DNA of 38,473 bases from CAZABG01 sp964483465 (GTDB taxonomy: Bacteria > Chlamydiota > Chlamydiia > Chlamydiales > Parachlamydiaceae): assembly GCA_964483465.1 (NCBI GenBank), contig CAZABG010000014.1, positions 1 through 38,473 on the forward strand, in the 5' to 3' direction. Positions 1-8,984 of this stretch are shown piece after piece (the stretch's first letter is position 1; every line of letters begins with the position of its first letter). The notes under the pieces were generated by a model that saw only the letters and a list, made by a program, of their open reading frames with translations, had not been told where the DNA came from and did not search any database. The position numbers and the translations under genes were made by a program.

Positions 1-3000
1 ACATTGCATAACGTATTGTGATACGTATTTTCCAAAATATCCCAGTCGGAACTGAGCTTTTCGGTAACCGTTTCAATTAATTTCAGAAGCCCTTTGTTAA
101 TCGTCTTTCTAGAGCCGATAGTCTTTATAATCGCACTTAAGGTAGAAGGCAGAAGCTTATCGGTTATAAGATTATGGAACGGCTCCTGCAAGAAATCAAT
201 CATAGGAACTGAATCTGGCTTATCAGCATCGCCTGCTTTTTCAAGCGCTTTCGTCATTTTACCGTAGAATACTTTTTGACTATCGCTCAATTCTTCCTCG
301 TTAATCGGCATGCCGTTGCTAAAAAGATCTCCAAGGCCGTCTTTTAACTCTTCTGGACTTAATAGGTGGGCGTGAGGCTTTCTTCCTTTTACTTCAACAA
401 CTTTGCTATAATAGGTCGATAATTTGCTGACAGCACCCCTTGCAACATCCTGGGCAAGACCGTCGATCTTTTTCTTTTTGAAGAGGTTATTAAAAAACTT
501 CATCATGTAAGCAGAAGCATAAAGTCCTGCGAAGGCGTAGGCATTAACCATCCCGTTATCTTCACGCTTCTTTAAGAGCTCGCGAATCGTATCGGCAATA
601 AAGGAGCTATCCCCTTCTTGAAGAACTGTCGCATCAAAGAAGCCGTTGATTTCAGTCAAAAGGACGCTTGAAAGTTCTTCCGTATTTTCGGATAAGAAGT
701 GAGGGATGAAATCTTTAATCCATACCGTTCCAAGTACTCTTAATAACTCAGGAAGCGCATTATTATTGAAAAGCTCTTTCAGCTCTTTTGAGTTTTTAGG
801 CATCTCATCGATATATTTACGCATCGATTGCGAATATTCCATAAGCTGCTTCGGAAGGAATTCCTTCCTTACGAAACTTAAATCAAACGAAACTTCCTTA
901 TCGAGATCAAATAATTTCCAAAGCGCCTCGCTTAAGTCTTTAAAGTTCCCCTCTTTAATGTCGGGCAAGTTCGTCACGATCGTATTGATCAGAACATAAA
1001 TCGCTCTTCCCAAAAGGGTTCCTTTCGGACCTGGATTGACCTCTTCCACTTTTCTTATGAAGTTTAAGACAGCCTTCATCAAGAGAGCGGCAATCACTTC
1101 CTGCGAATGCTGAAGCAAAGGGCCTTCCACTTTTACAAGCTGCTTTAAGCTATCGGGTAGATTCTTTTCGCCGTAAGCGCGCGTCCACTTCAGAATAAGT
1201 CCTGCGAAGGCAAACACGGCTTTATCAATTTGCTCGATGTAGCGGTCAACATCATAATTGTGGTGGTCGGTCCTATTGTTTGGATCAAACAGAATCGCTC
1301 TTATCGCGGCTTTCGAATCTTTACGATCATTGGACGGAATTTTTGCTTTGGCTGTTTGAAGCAGCTTAACCACCATCTCTTCGCTATTCGGTGAAAACGC
1401 TTCGAGAACTGGGCAAAAAGCCTTTATTAATTTTTTAGCGTATTTCTTTAGCTTAACATCGTCATAAGCCATGAAATTGCGCTCAGCAAGCCAGACAATC
1501 AGCAAGTCGATGTTATTATCGTTATTGACAATCATGTGCGACGCGCCGATCTCAACAAAGAACGCGGCGAGTTTTTTACCGATAGCGAAGTCTGACTCTA
1601 TAGCCGACTCCGAAATGGCATCAGTAAGAGCTGATAGCTTTGAAAGGATGGTCGCGGCAGGATGAATTTTAGGATGCGCAAGCGACTTCAAATCCAATTC
1701 ACTATGTAACTTTAGCTTCTCGGGAATCGTACCCAACATTCTTAGTAGCGAAGGCGCGAAAATGTCGGTTACATTATCAAATAAATCCGGGTACTTTTCT
1801 CGGCTTAAAGTAGGGAGAAGCGAAGTCATGAGGACTGCTCCCATTTCTTTATCCATCTTTTCAAGCTCGTCAAGCTTCGGACTTAAATCATTTAAAGCTC
1901 TCTCCAAATTCAGATTAAGAAGCAGATGGCGGCATAAGAGCCGTTTCTTTTCGACGTCTCCCTTAGAGAAGCGATTTAAAAGATCATTCAAATAAGACTG
2001 CTTTGAAGGATGAACCTTTTCAAGCAGGGAATCAAAGGCTTTGGAACCTGCTTCTTCTGAAATGGACGGTGCTTTTTCAGCATCAAAATCAAATCCTTTT
2101 ACCCAGTTTGCAAAATATTCGGAAATTCGAGCTTTATCGCTTCCATATTGCGAAAAGAGGCCAAGCAGCGTGCCGAGGCCTTGATGAAGTTTCCCGTTTC
2201 CGAAAAATTGAGCAAATCCATTTGCAAGATGTTTGTAAAGCGCTGTATGCGCAAGCGCAAGCGTTTCGGGATTCTTAAGATCATTTGGATTCAAGACGAG
2301 CTCAGGTATTATTTCGAGGGGCTTTTCGACCGCTTTCTTTAGAATAAAATCGACAATCGAGTTAAGGAAAGGCTTCATTTCCTTATCGAGTGCGCCAAAA
2401 CCTAAATCTTTAGGTTCGCGAATATGAACAATCTCGACAATCGTCTTTAAGTATTCGACAAGCAGACCTTTTCCAATAAAAGGACAAGCATTTACCCCTG
2501 GAGCTAATTCATCCAGAAGCTCGGTCGCCATACGTAAATAGATCGTATCGTCAATTTCCGCGCTGCGAACAAGCACGCTCATTTTTTGGTGCGTATACGC
2601 AATAATGTGAGATTGGAGTTCTTTGAAATTATTCGCTCTGAACTTGCACTGAAGCCTTCCAAAAACATGGTATAAAGCGTCTTCCATGATGGATTCGCCA
2701 AGCTCTTTTGAAACCTCTTTAGGCAGTTTTTTCTCTACATTCGGATAAAAACGTTTTGTTAAAGCTGAAACCACCTGTCGTGCTTCTGCAGAATAATGCG
2801 CAAGAGGATCATTGAGAAGAATATCCTTTTCAAGATCAAAAGCAGCAACAGCCGCGTCGATTATGGCCTGATTCTTGATTATAGCCTTATTCTTGAACTC
2901 TCTCTGATTATTAAAGAGAATGTCCTTAAGCTTCTCTTGGATCATCGGAAGAATAAAGGGCTTCAACGTAGCCGGAATCAAGTGCGAATCGATCATGTGC

Positions 3001-5978
3001 ATAAAATAACGCGAAAGGATTGCGTTAGTTAATGCCGCGGGATCTTGACGATTCTCTTTCCAAATACGGCTAAAGTCAAGTCCGAATTTAATGAAAAGCT
3101 CGCGATTTGTTTTTGCATTGAGTAGATTCTTTAAATAAGATACTTCCAGCTGCATAAGGGAAGGAATCTGATTTCCAAAAAATGTTCGGAGACCTTGGAA
3201 GGCGGGATCTTCGTTAAAATTGTTAATCAAAAGATCGAGTAAGTTACCAAGACCCGGGTCAACGTCATTTAATACCCGGCTATTTTTAACATCGGCAGCT
3301 TGCGTTTTAACGTAGTCAGCAGCTTTTTGATTTAAATTCGCGACAGTATCGTTCAAAGGATCTTTTACTGGAGCCGTTAGCGGCACGCGAGAAACAAGAT
3401 AAAATTCATAAAGCAGCTTCGCTGCCGGATCGATGGCATAAGGAATCTCGCCTAGTTCAGGAACCAAGCTCTTTATCAGCTGATCGGCAGGCCCTTTAAA
3501 ATCCTCAACTTTTAAGTCTCTCGTAAGATCGGCTCGATCAAACGTCGCTTTAAAAGAACCCGTGAGATGGCGGAAAATATCTAAAGCAACTTGATTTTCG
3601 GAAGCGGGATTGGGTTTGCCCGCATAAATGGTTTTGCAAAGGCTAACCACCAAGTGAATAAAGACTCCCTCTTGAAGCTCTTTTGCGCTTCCGTTAATCA
3701 TCGTCTTAAGAAAAGCCGGCGCATTTTCACTAAGGTCAATTTTATGCGAGAGGTTCTTTACTAACTTAACGAGCCTATCTGATCCGATCAAATCCTTTAA
3801 ATATTGCTCATTTTCATCTCTATAAGAGCGAGCGATCGCCTCGGGCGTGTACTTGTCAAAAATGCTTGGTTCAATAGGCGCAACCTCGCGCTCTGGTAAG
3901 CCAGCAGGAGCTGGCCTTATGGCAAGCGCATCTTCAATCTTTACGATATTTTCTTGCAGTTTTGCTGCTAAGAATGTGATTAGCTTTTTCTTCACCATCG
4001 GCTTAAATAGGGCCGGGATAAGCGGAGAATCAAAAATTGGAGATAGATAACGGTTAATAAGGTTTTCGCTTAAACGAGGAAAATCGTTAGGAACGGCTAG
4101 CCACTGAATCTTAAAATCAGCCTTGAGCTTCACGATTAAATCTTCATCATTCGCGGGCCTTAAAAGGGCTCTAAGATGATTCAATAAGAGCTGAAGAAGG
4201 GAAGGGACCCGCGCTTCGATATGATCCCATACGCCTTTAAAAGAAACGTCTTCGGCTACGACCGGGAGCAAGATCTTCGCAAGCGTTTTAAAAGGCTCTT
4301 TTATTAATCCGTTGTTAGGAAGCGCTTTTACTTCTTTTTTTGTGTATGCAAGGATCTTGTGTGTAAATTTCGCAGCCGTTTCAACCAATTTGTCATTCTT
4401 ATCATGGATAGCCGGCATCTCTTTTGAGAGATAAATCTCATGAACACCTTTGGCTGCAAATTCGATAATATAGGGAATATCGCCAAGTTCAGGGGTAATG
4501 CCGACTAAAAAGGCTTTTGTAGGTTCATAAAAGCTTTCTTCAGTGACAGGAGGCTTTAACTGAAGCGTGTCGATAAGATATTTATGAAAATAAATAGTAA
4601 TATCGCAAACGATTTTATCTAATTCAAACGGACCTTTGTTATCTTTATAAATAGTTTTGCAAAGGTTTGCAATAAAGTGAATGAAGATAGCCTGCTGAAT
4701 GACACCCGCATTTGCTCCGAAGAGATCATTTAATGCAGAAGGAACAGGCAATTTCAACTTCAAGTCATTAATTAAATCGAGAAAATTAGGGTTAAGCTGA
4801 TTTAAATAGGCTTCATCGGCTCGTCTATAGGACGCAGCAAAGGCTTCAGGCAAATAGCGGTCATACCAAGTCGGAGCTCTATCAGCTACCGGTGGGGCAC
4901 GATCTGCGGCAGGCGCGGCAAAGGGAGCTTGAGGCGCATGAACTCGATCCGAAAGAAATTCGTCAATTTGAGCACGGTGAGTTACCAGTTTTGCAGAGAG
5001 AATTTCTGTTAACTTCGTTAAAACAAAAGCCCTCATAAACTCGGGGATATGGTCTGAGATGAATACGGGCTTCAAATACCGGCTTAAAAGAGATGTAGCA
5101 ATCGCTTTTGCACTAACTTCATTTAAGGGGCCTGCAGCACAGTATATTTCCTTAAAATCGGCTTTCAACTTTTCAAGCAAATCGGCATCGTCTCTAACTG
5201 AAAGAAGTGTGCGAAGATGAACGAGCGTTATACTGACTAAAGCAGGTAAACGCGTTTTAAGATTCATCCAAATGAATTCAAAAGAAGGATCATTCGCAAA
5301 AAGCGGAGCGAGTGATTTAAATAAAGGCTGATACTCTAGAGTAACACTTTCAACAGGAAAAAGAGCGACCTCTTTTCTCATCCAGTCGATGATTTTCGAA
5401 TTGAGCAATTGAACCGAAGCTACTAGCTTGTCGTTTTTGTCGTAATCAACTGAAACGTTTGAAGTGTTGTGAATGTCTTTCAATACGTTTGCGATAATCT
5501 TCACCAGCACATGGATATTACGAAGAACCGGAGGAAGCATTTCGGATGCAAACGTATAATATTTAGACGTTCCAACAGCGGGATTAAGAGTAACGTTACG
5601 AATAGTATTTGTAAGACCTACCACAAGAGCGGATAGAACTTCTTCTTGAGATAGATTTTTTTTATCTTTTAGGTAGAGATGAACCCAATGTGCTGCGACA
5701 TGCAGAAAAATCCCGCGTTGGATCTCTTGTTCCTTACCGCTAACAGCCCATCCAGCAACCCAACCGATTCCACTCATCGAAGTAACCTGGGAAGTCGTTA
5801 CATTGGGTAAAGCGTCGGCCAGCTGTTCAATCAACCGAATAAAGTCTCCGCTTGGATTGACTTCGTTCAAGTACTTTCGGTTATCCGCATCATATGACCT
5901 AACAATATTTGCAGGACTCCAGCTTGCGCACCAATTGCCGAATCTGCCTGCTATGCCTGTATTTACGGGAGCTCCCAT
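1..5978 (-). CDS. Giant tandem-repeat helical protein, unknown function (partial, C-terminus beyond window)
   Basis: This frame is open from the ATG at 5978 to the left edge, about 1,992 codons; I translated most of it and met no stop. Residues ~18-1030 are three tandem copies of a 335-355-residue unit. Each unit opens with a [WY]xPxxxxxSYxxxxxxYL motif (near residues 20, 375 and 710) and ends with a [LH]IPxxxxxF...KL helix. Copies 1 and 2 are joined by an Ala/Pro/Asp-rich linker at ~345-370, copies 2 and 3 by a Pro-rich linker at ~690-709. Residues ~1030-1992 are also Leu/Lys-rich and probably helical but do not align obviously. I see no signal peptide, TM segment or known catalytic motif. 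An AAGG 11 nt upstream is a weak ribosome site. hflX ends 54 bp upstream on the same strand. I do not recognise the family; a secreted or structural scaffold protein is possible but unproven. Confidence 0.85.
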   Translation of the reverse strand, partial: MGAPVNTGIAGRFGNWCASWSPANIVRSYDADNRKYLNEVNPSGDFIRLIEQLADALPNVTTSQVTSMSGIGWVAGWAVSGKEQEIQRGIFLHVAAHWVHLYLKDKKNLSQEEVLSALVVGLTNTIRNVTLNPAVGTSKYYTFASEMLPPVLRNIHVLVKIIANVLKDIHNTSNVSVDYDKNDKLVASVQLLNSKIIDWMRKEVALFPVESVTLEYQPLFKSLAPLFANDPSFEFIWMNLKTRLPALVSITLVHLRTLLSVRDDADLLEKLKADFKEIYCAAGPLNEVSAKAIATSLLSRYLKPVFISDHIPEFMRAFVLTKLTEILSAKLVTHRAQIDEFLSDRVHAPQAPFAAPAADRAPPVADRAPTWYDRYLPEAFAASYRRADEAYLNQLNPNFLDLINDLKLKLPVPSALNDLFGANAGVIQQAIFIHFIANLCKTIYKDNKGPFELDKIVCDITIYFHKYLIDTLQLKPPVTEESFYEPTKAFLVGITPELGDIPYIIEFAAKGVHEIYLSKEMPAIHDKNDKLVETAAKFTHKILAYTKKEVKALPNNGLIKEPFKTLAKILLPVVAEDVSFKGVWDHIEARVPSLLQLLLNHLRALLRPANDEDLIVKLKADFKIQWLAVPNDFPRLSENLINRYLSPIFDSPLIPALFKPMVKKKLITFLAAKLQENIVKIEDALAIRPAPAGLPEREVAPIEPSIFDKYTPEAIARSYRDENEQYLKDLIGSDRLVKLVKNLSHKIDLSENAPAFLKTMINGSAKELQEGVFIHLVVSLCKTIYAGKPNPASENQVALDIFRHLTGSFKATFDRADLTRDLKVEDFKGPADQLIKSLVPELGEIPYAIDPAAKLLYEFYLVSRVPLTAPVKDPLNDTVANLNQKAADYVKTQAADVKNSRVLNDVDPGLGNLLDLLINNFNEDPAFQGLRTFFGNQIPSLMQLEVSYLKNLLNAKTNRELFIKFGLDFSRIWKENRQDPAALTNAILSRYFMHMIDSHLIPATLKPFILPMIQEKLKDILFNNQREFKNKAIIKNQAIIDAAVAAFDLEKDILLNDPLAHYSAEARQVVSALTKRFYPNVEKKLPKEVSKELGESIMEDALYHVFGRLQCKFRANNFKELQSHIIAYTHQKMSVLVRSAEIDDTIYLRMATELLDELAPGVNACPFIGKGLLVEYLKTIVEIVHIREPKDLGFGALDKEMKPFLNSIVDFILKKAVEKPLEIIPELVLNPNDLKNPETLALAHTALYKHLANGFAQFFGNGKLHQGLGTLLGLFSQYGSDKARISEYFANWVKGFDFDAEKAPSISEEAGSKAFDSLLEKVHPSKQSYLNDLLNRFSKGDVEKKRLLCRHLLLNLNLERALNDLSPKLDELEKMDKEMGAVLMTSLLPTLSREKYPDLFDNVTDIFAPSLLRMLGTIPEKLKLHSELDLKSLAHPKIHPAATILSKLSALTDAISESAIESDFAIGKKLAAFFVEIGASHMIVNNDNNIDLLIVWLAERNFMAYDDVKLKKYAKKLIKAFCPVLEAFSPNSEEMVVKLLQTAKAKIPSNDRKDSKAAIRAILFDPNNRTDHHNYDVDRYIEQIDKAVFAFAGLILKWTRAYGEKNLPDSLKQLVKVEGPLLQHSQEVIAALLMKAVLNFIRKVEEVNPGPKGTLLGRAIYVLINTIVTNLPDIKEGNFKDLSEALWKLFDLDKEVSFDLSFVRKEFLPKQLMEYSQSMRKYIDEMPKNSKELKELFNNNALPELLRVLGTVWIKDFIPHFLSENTEELSSVLLTEINGFFDATVLQEGDSSFIADTIRELLKKREDNGMVNAYAFAGLYASAYMMKFFNNLFKKKKIDGLAQDVARGAVSKLSTYYSKVVEVKGRKPHAHLLSPEELKDGLGDLFSNGMPINEEELSDSQKVFYGKMTKALEKAGDADKPDSVPMIDFLQEPFHNLITDKLLPSTLSAIIKTIGSRKTINKGLLKLIETVTEKLSSDWDILENTYHNTLCN

Positions 5979-6032
5979 GAGCTTATCAACCTTAATTAGT
6001 TACTAATGCCTTCTATTGTACACTAATCTTTA

Positions 6033-7316
6033 TTAAGATCGGATTAATTTATTAGCCAGCCAAATTGGGATTTCCGCAGTAATAATTATATTATTTTCTT
6101 GATAGTCCTGGGAGATAACATGCCCCTCACGGATAATTTGGCTAACCGTCGCATAATCAGACTGCGGGATAGTCAAAGTAACGGTTTTACGTAGCTTGGA
6201 AAGCTCTTTTATCATGAGCTCTTCTAGTTCAACAAAACCGGTACGGTTTAAGGCGGAAATGGGGACTACATGGGGGTATTTTAGCCTGAAACGCTCGATT
6301 AGCGCAGGGTCTTGAAGCTTGTCGACCTTGTTCAATACGGTTAAGATGGGTTTTTCTTCGGCATTGAGCTCTTTTAAAACTTCAAAGGTCGTAGCGGCCT
6401 GTTCAAAAGCCATGGGGTGGCTGACATCGATAAGATGGATTAAAATATCTGCTTGAATGGCCTCTTCAAGGGTACTCTTAAAGGCGGCATCAAGAAGGTG
6501 GGGCAGCTTTCTAATGAATCCAACAGTGTCGATTAAAAGAATATCTTGATTATTGGACAGTTCAAACTTACGAGTCGTGGTATCAAGGGTCGCAAAAAGC
6601 TTATCTTCCACCAGCACATCAGACTCTGTTAAGGCATTTAAAAGAGTAGATTTACCGGCGTTGGTATAGCCTATAATCGCAAAAACCGGAATTTGAGACT
6701 TTAAACGCTGTCCGCGCAATGTTTGTCTGCTCGCACGAACCTCTTCGAGCTCTTTTTGAAGATCGTCAATTTTATCTTTTAAAATCCGGCGGTCGATTTC
6801 AATCTGCTTTTCACCTTCGCCCTTTAAATAAGCCCCGCCGCCGCCGCTCGAGCCGGTTCCCGCCTGCCTTGAAAGGTGCGTCCACATCCTTTTAAGGCGG
6901 GGCGCTATATATTTTTGGTTGGCAAGTTCAATCTGAAGCCTCGCTTCGCGCGTTTGCGCTCTCATCGCAAAAACCGAAAGGATAACCTCGGTTCTATCGA
7001 TGACGGGTCGTTTAAAAGCCAATTCCAGGTTTCTCTGTTGCGATGGCGATATTTCATCATCAAAAATAATTAAATTGGCGCCAGCAGCATCTGCCAGCTT
7101 AATCATCTCTTCGAGCTTACCCTTCGTAATGTAGGTGGCTACGTCATAATTGCGGATAGGGCAAATTTCAGCACCAGCGATTTCGGCTTGGAACGTTTCA
7201 ACAAGAAGTTTCAATTCTTCAAGATGTTCTCTCGCATCCTCCTTTTTTAGATCGGGAAGAAAGGCTGAAATTAAAAAAGCTTTATTATTGCCTTCAGATT
7301 GTGTTGGAAATGTCAT
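6033..7316 (-). CDS. hflX: HflX family ribosome-associated GTPase
   Basis: HflX binds the 50S subunit and splits stalled or stress-damaged ribosomes in the cytosol. The 427-residue length is normal for the family. The N-terminal domain contains the NYDVATYITKGKLEE stretch (~56-70). A Gly-rich linker leads to GEGEKQIEIDRR (~166-177), the counterpart of the family's GPGETQLExDRR hallmark, followed by a coiled coil (~178-208). The G domain has G1 GYTNAGKS (216-223), a G2 Thr near 244-247, G3 DTVG (263-266), G4 NKVD (329-332) and G5 SAL (354-356). All nucleotide-binding motifs look intact. A 316-bp repeat-bearing gap separates it from the phnP-like gene upstream, and the giant repeat gene follows after 54 bp. 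From memory, hflX and phnP are also neighbours in C. trachomatis. Confidence 0.96.
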   Translation of the reverse strand: MTFPTQSEGNNKAFLISAFLPDLKKEDAREHLEELKLLVETFQAEIAGAEICPIRNYDVATYITKGKLEEMIKLADAAGANLIIFDDEISPSQQRNLELAFKRPVIDRTEVILSVFAMRAQTREARLQIELANQKYIAPRLKRMWTHLSRQAGTGSSGGGGAYLKGEGEKQIEIDRRILKDKIDDLQKELEEVRASRQTLRGQRLKSQIPVFAIIGYTNAGKSTLLNALTESDVLVEDKLFATLDTTTRKFELSNNQDILLIDTVGFIRKLPHLLDAAFKSTLEEAIQADILIHLIDVSHPMAFEQAATTFEVLKELNAEEKPILTVLNKVDKLQDPALIERFRLKYPHVVPISALNRTGFVELEELMIKELSKLRKTVTLTIPQSDYATVSQIIREGHVISQDYQENNIIITAEIPIWLANKLIRS

Positions 7317-7632
7317 TTTTTATAGTTTACGGGTTTAAGCACTAGTGATAATTATATAATTTTTGCCTATTTTCTACATACGTGCTTTTTTAAAAGAGAT
7401 AGGTAGTAGATTTTCTTTTTTACGATGCGTTTTTAAAAAGAGATAAGCAGCAGAGTTTCTTTGTCTACGATGCGTTCCCTTTTTTAACGATATAACGATA
7501 GAGCGAACGATAACAACGATACGGCCTATAGGTTTTAAAAAATAGCAGTTCAATATTAAACGGGAAAAAGGAATCCATGCCTTTAGGAAAGCACTTATTT
7601 TAAACTTCGTTAATCAAACAAACTCGCGGCAT
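7317..7632. repeat. Non-coding gap with imperfect 43/45-bp tandem repeat and four AACGATA copies
   Basis: No gene is visible here. Positions 7383-7425 and 7426-7470 are two imperfect copies of one unit; both begin TGC, continue through a TTTTTAAAA...GAGATA core and end TACGA. A third copy seems to start at 7471 (TGCGTTCCC) but degenerates. Directly after it, AACGATA occurs at 7486-7492, 7494-7500, 7506-7512 and 7515-7521. The gap lies upstream of hflX, so it may hold that gene's promoter, but no convincing -35/-10 pair stands out. Confidence 0.6.
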
Positions 7633-8415
7633 CTAGGAGGCAGTAAAGGGAATTTCAAGCGAATCGTACGCAAGACGCACATCTTCCGGCAGGATCGCAT
7701 TTGTTTTATAGTAATCTAAATCATGCGAAAGATGAGTGAGATAAGTCTTTTTAGCTCCGGCCTTATGGGCAAAATCAACTGCCTGGTCAACCGTTAAATG
7801 CATGATGGAATGGGTATGGCGAAGAGCGCTTAGGATTAATATATCAACGCCCTCTACTTCTTTAAGCAAGTTTTCATCCACTTTCTCGACATCGGTGACG
7901 TATGCCAAATTACCGAAACGAAATCCATTTACTTTCATTCCAAGCTGTTCATAAGTGAAATACTTTAGTTTTAAGCCTTGAAATACCGTTTCGCCTTTAT
8001 CTCCATTTAAGGTGACAATATCTAAACGAGGCCGGTTTTTTTCATGGGCTTTCCTTTCGAACATAAAATAATAGCGCAGCTCAAGTTCTTTTGCCGTCTC
8101 TATGGATGCCAAACAGGGAAGCGATTTTTCTGAAATAAAGGAAAAAACCCTTAAATCATCGATCCCCGCCGTATGATCCTGATGCGCATGAGTAAATATC
8201 ACTCCGTCTAAGTGATTAATATGATTATTTAGCGCCTGCATTCTTAAATCGGGGCCGGCATCGATTAAAATTCGAATATCTCCCGCTTTGATTAATGCGG
8301 AACTTCTTAATCGTTTATTAAAAGGGCTTTTGGACTGGCACACTTCGCATTTGCACGCAATAACGGGAACGCCATTTGATGCTCCTGTACCCAAAAACAA
8401 AAGAGATGACATCAT
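7633..8415 (-). CDS. phnP: PhnP-like metallo-beta-lactamase-fold phosphodiesterase
   Basis: This is a 260-residue binuclear-zinc hydrolase of the MBL fold. The fold opens with LLFLGTGASNGVP, then the CxCxxC triad at Cys21, Cys23 and Cys26, which in E. coli PhnP forms part of a structural zinc site. The catalytic HxHxDH motif (THAHQDH) sits at His76, His78, Asp80 and His81. Late histidines in LTHLSHDLDY are expected to complete the metal sites. E. coli PhnP cleaves 5-phosphoribosyl 1,2-cyclic phosphate, but no other phosphonate gene is visible here, so the substrate is open. The ATG overlaps the stop of the upstream gene as ATGA, implying translational coupling. Met1 and Met2 are adjacent; either could start. 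Confidence 0.9.
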   Translation of the reverse strand: MMSSLLFLGTGASNGVPVIACKCEVCQSKSPFNKRLRSSALIKAGDIRILIDAGPDLRMQALNNHINHLDGVIFTHAHQDHTAGIDDLRVFSFISEKSLPCLASIETAKELELRYYFMFERKAHEKNRPRLDIVTLNGDKGETVFQGLKLKYFTYEQLGMKVNGFRFGNLAYVTDVEKVDENLLKEVEGVDILILSALRHTHSIMHLTVDQAVDFAHKAGAKKTYLTHLSHDLDYYKTNAILPEDVRLAYDSLEIPFTAS

Positions 8416-8954
8416 GGATTTACAATCTTGAAGACAGCTTGTCTTACTTTAGGATGGTTGAAATAGGCCCAACGCGTCCCGGGATTATCTTCATGCAGTT
8501 CAATACGGTAATAATCATCGGCAACAAATTCAATTATCTGAAATGTTTTTACTTGGGCTTGCCATTCAGACGAGCTTTCGGTACGGACAAAGAGGGAGAT
8601 TTTTGATGAATGATCATTTTTTAAGGAAGGAACATCATTTAAACTTTTATCTCGTTCAATCAAATTATAGATTTGAGCATAGGTAGTTTCATCGATATTT
8701 CTTTTTTGCCACTCCCCTTTCTCCTCATCAAACCAGCTATATTCGATTACATCGAAGATAAAGCGGTCTTGTCCGCCCGTTTTAGGATTGTAATCATTAT
8801 AATTGAGTTTTGATAAAAGTTCGGGACTCAGCAAGGTTTGACCGACTGTGTAATTTCCGCTTGGGCCATAGTTTAAAACAAAAAAGGCAGCCACGCCGAA
8901 TGCAGCAACCACCCCAAAAAGAAGCGTTAAAATAAGGTTTCGAATATCATGCAT
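8412..8954 (-). CDS. Single-pass membrane-anchored protein, unknown function
   Basis: I do not recognise this 180-residue protein. A short basic N-terminus is followed by one hydrophobic segment (~7-27, rich in Leu, Val, Ala and Phe), then a ~150-residue polar domain with no cysteines, presumably periplasmic. The soluble part is rich in Asp, Tyr and Asn and ends KVRQAVFKIVNP. It shares an ATGA overlap with the phnP-like gene downstream, so the two are probably made from one transcript. The divergent DAO gene starts 30 bp away. The hydrophobic segment lacks a clear signal-peptidase site, so I favour an anchor over a cleaved signal. Confidence 0.8.
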   Translation of the reverse strand: MHDIRNLILTLLFGVVAAFGVAAFFVLNYGPSGNYTVGQTLLSPELLSKLNYNDYNPKTGGQDRFIFDVIEYSWFDEEKGEWQKRNIDETTYAQIYNLIERDKSLNDVPSLKNDHSSKISLFVRTESSSEWQAQVKTFQIIEFVADDYYRIELHEDNPGTRWAYFNHPKVRQAVFKIVNP

Positions 8955-8964
8955 AAGGAACTGT

Positions 8965-8970
8965 TATAAT
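8965..8970 (+). promoter_or_regulatory. Possible -10 box (TATAAT) for the DAO oxidoreductase gene
   Basis: A perfect TATAAT lies 14 bp before the ATG at 8985, in the 30-bp gap between divergent genes. No good -35 is seen 16-18 bp upstream, and the transcript leader would be very short. The same AT-rich box could serve the opposite strand. Confidence 0.35.
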
Positions 8971-8984
8971 AAGTCGCATAATTT

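Noticed and set aside
706..6006. Several short plus-strand reading frames (60-100 codons) in this stretch
   Set aside because: All lie antisense to the single ~5.98-kb minus-strand frame, have no ribosome sites or family resemblance, and are low-complexity shadows.
7383..7470. Possible CRISPR-like array
   Set aside because: Only two imperfect, directly abutting units with no spacers and no cas genes.
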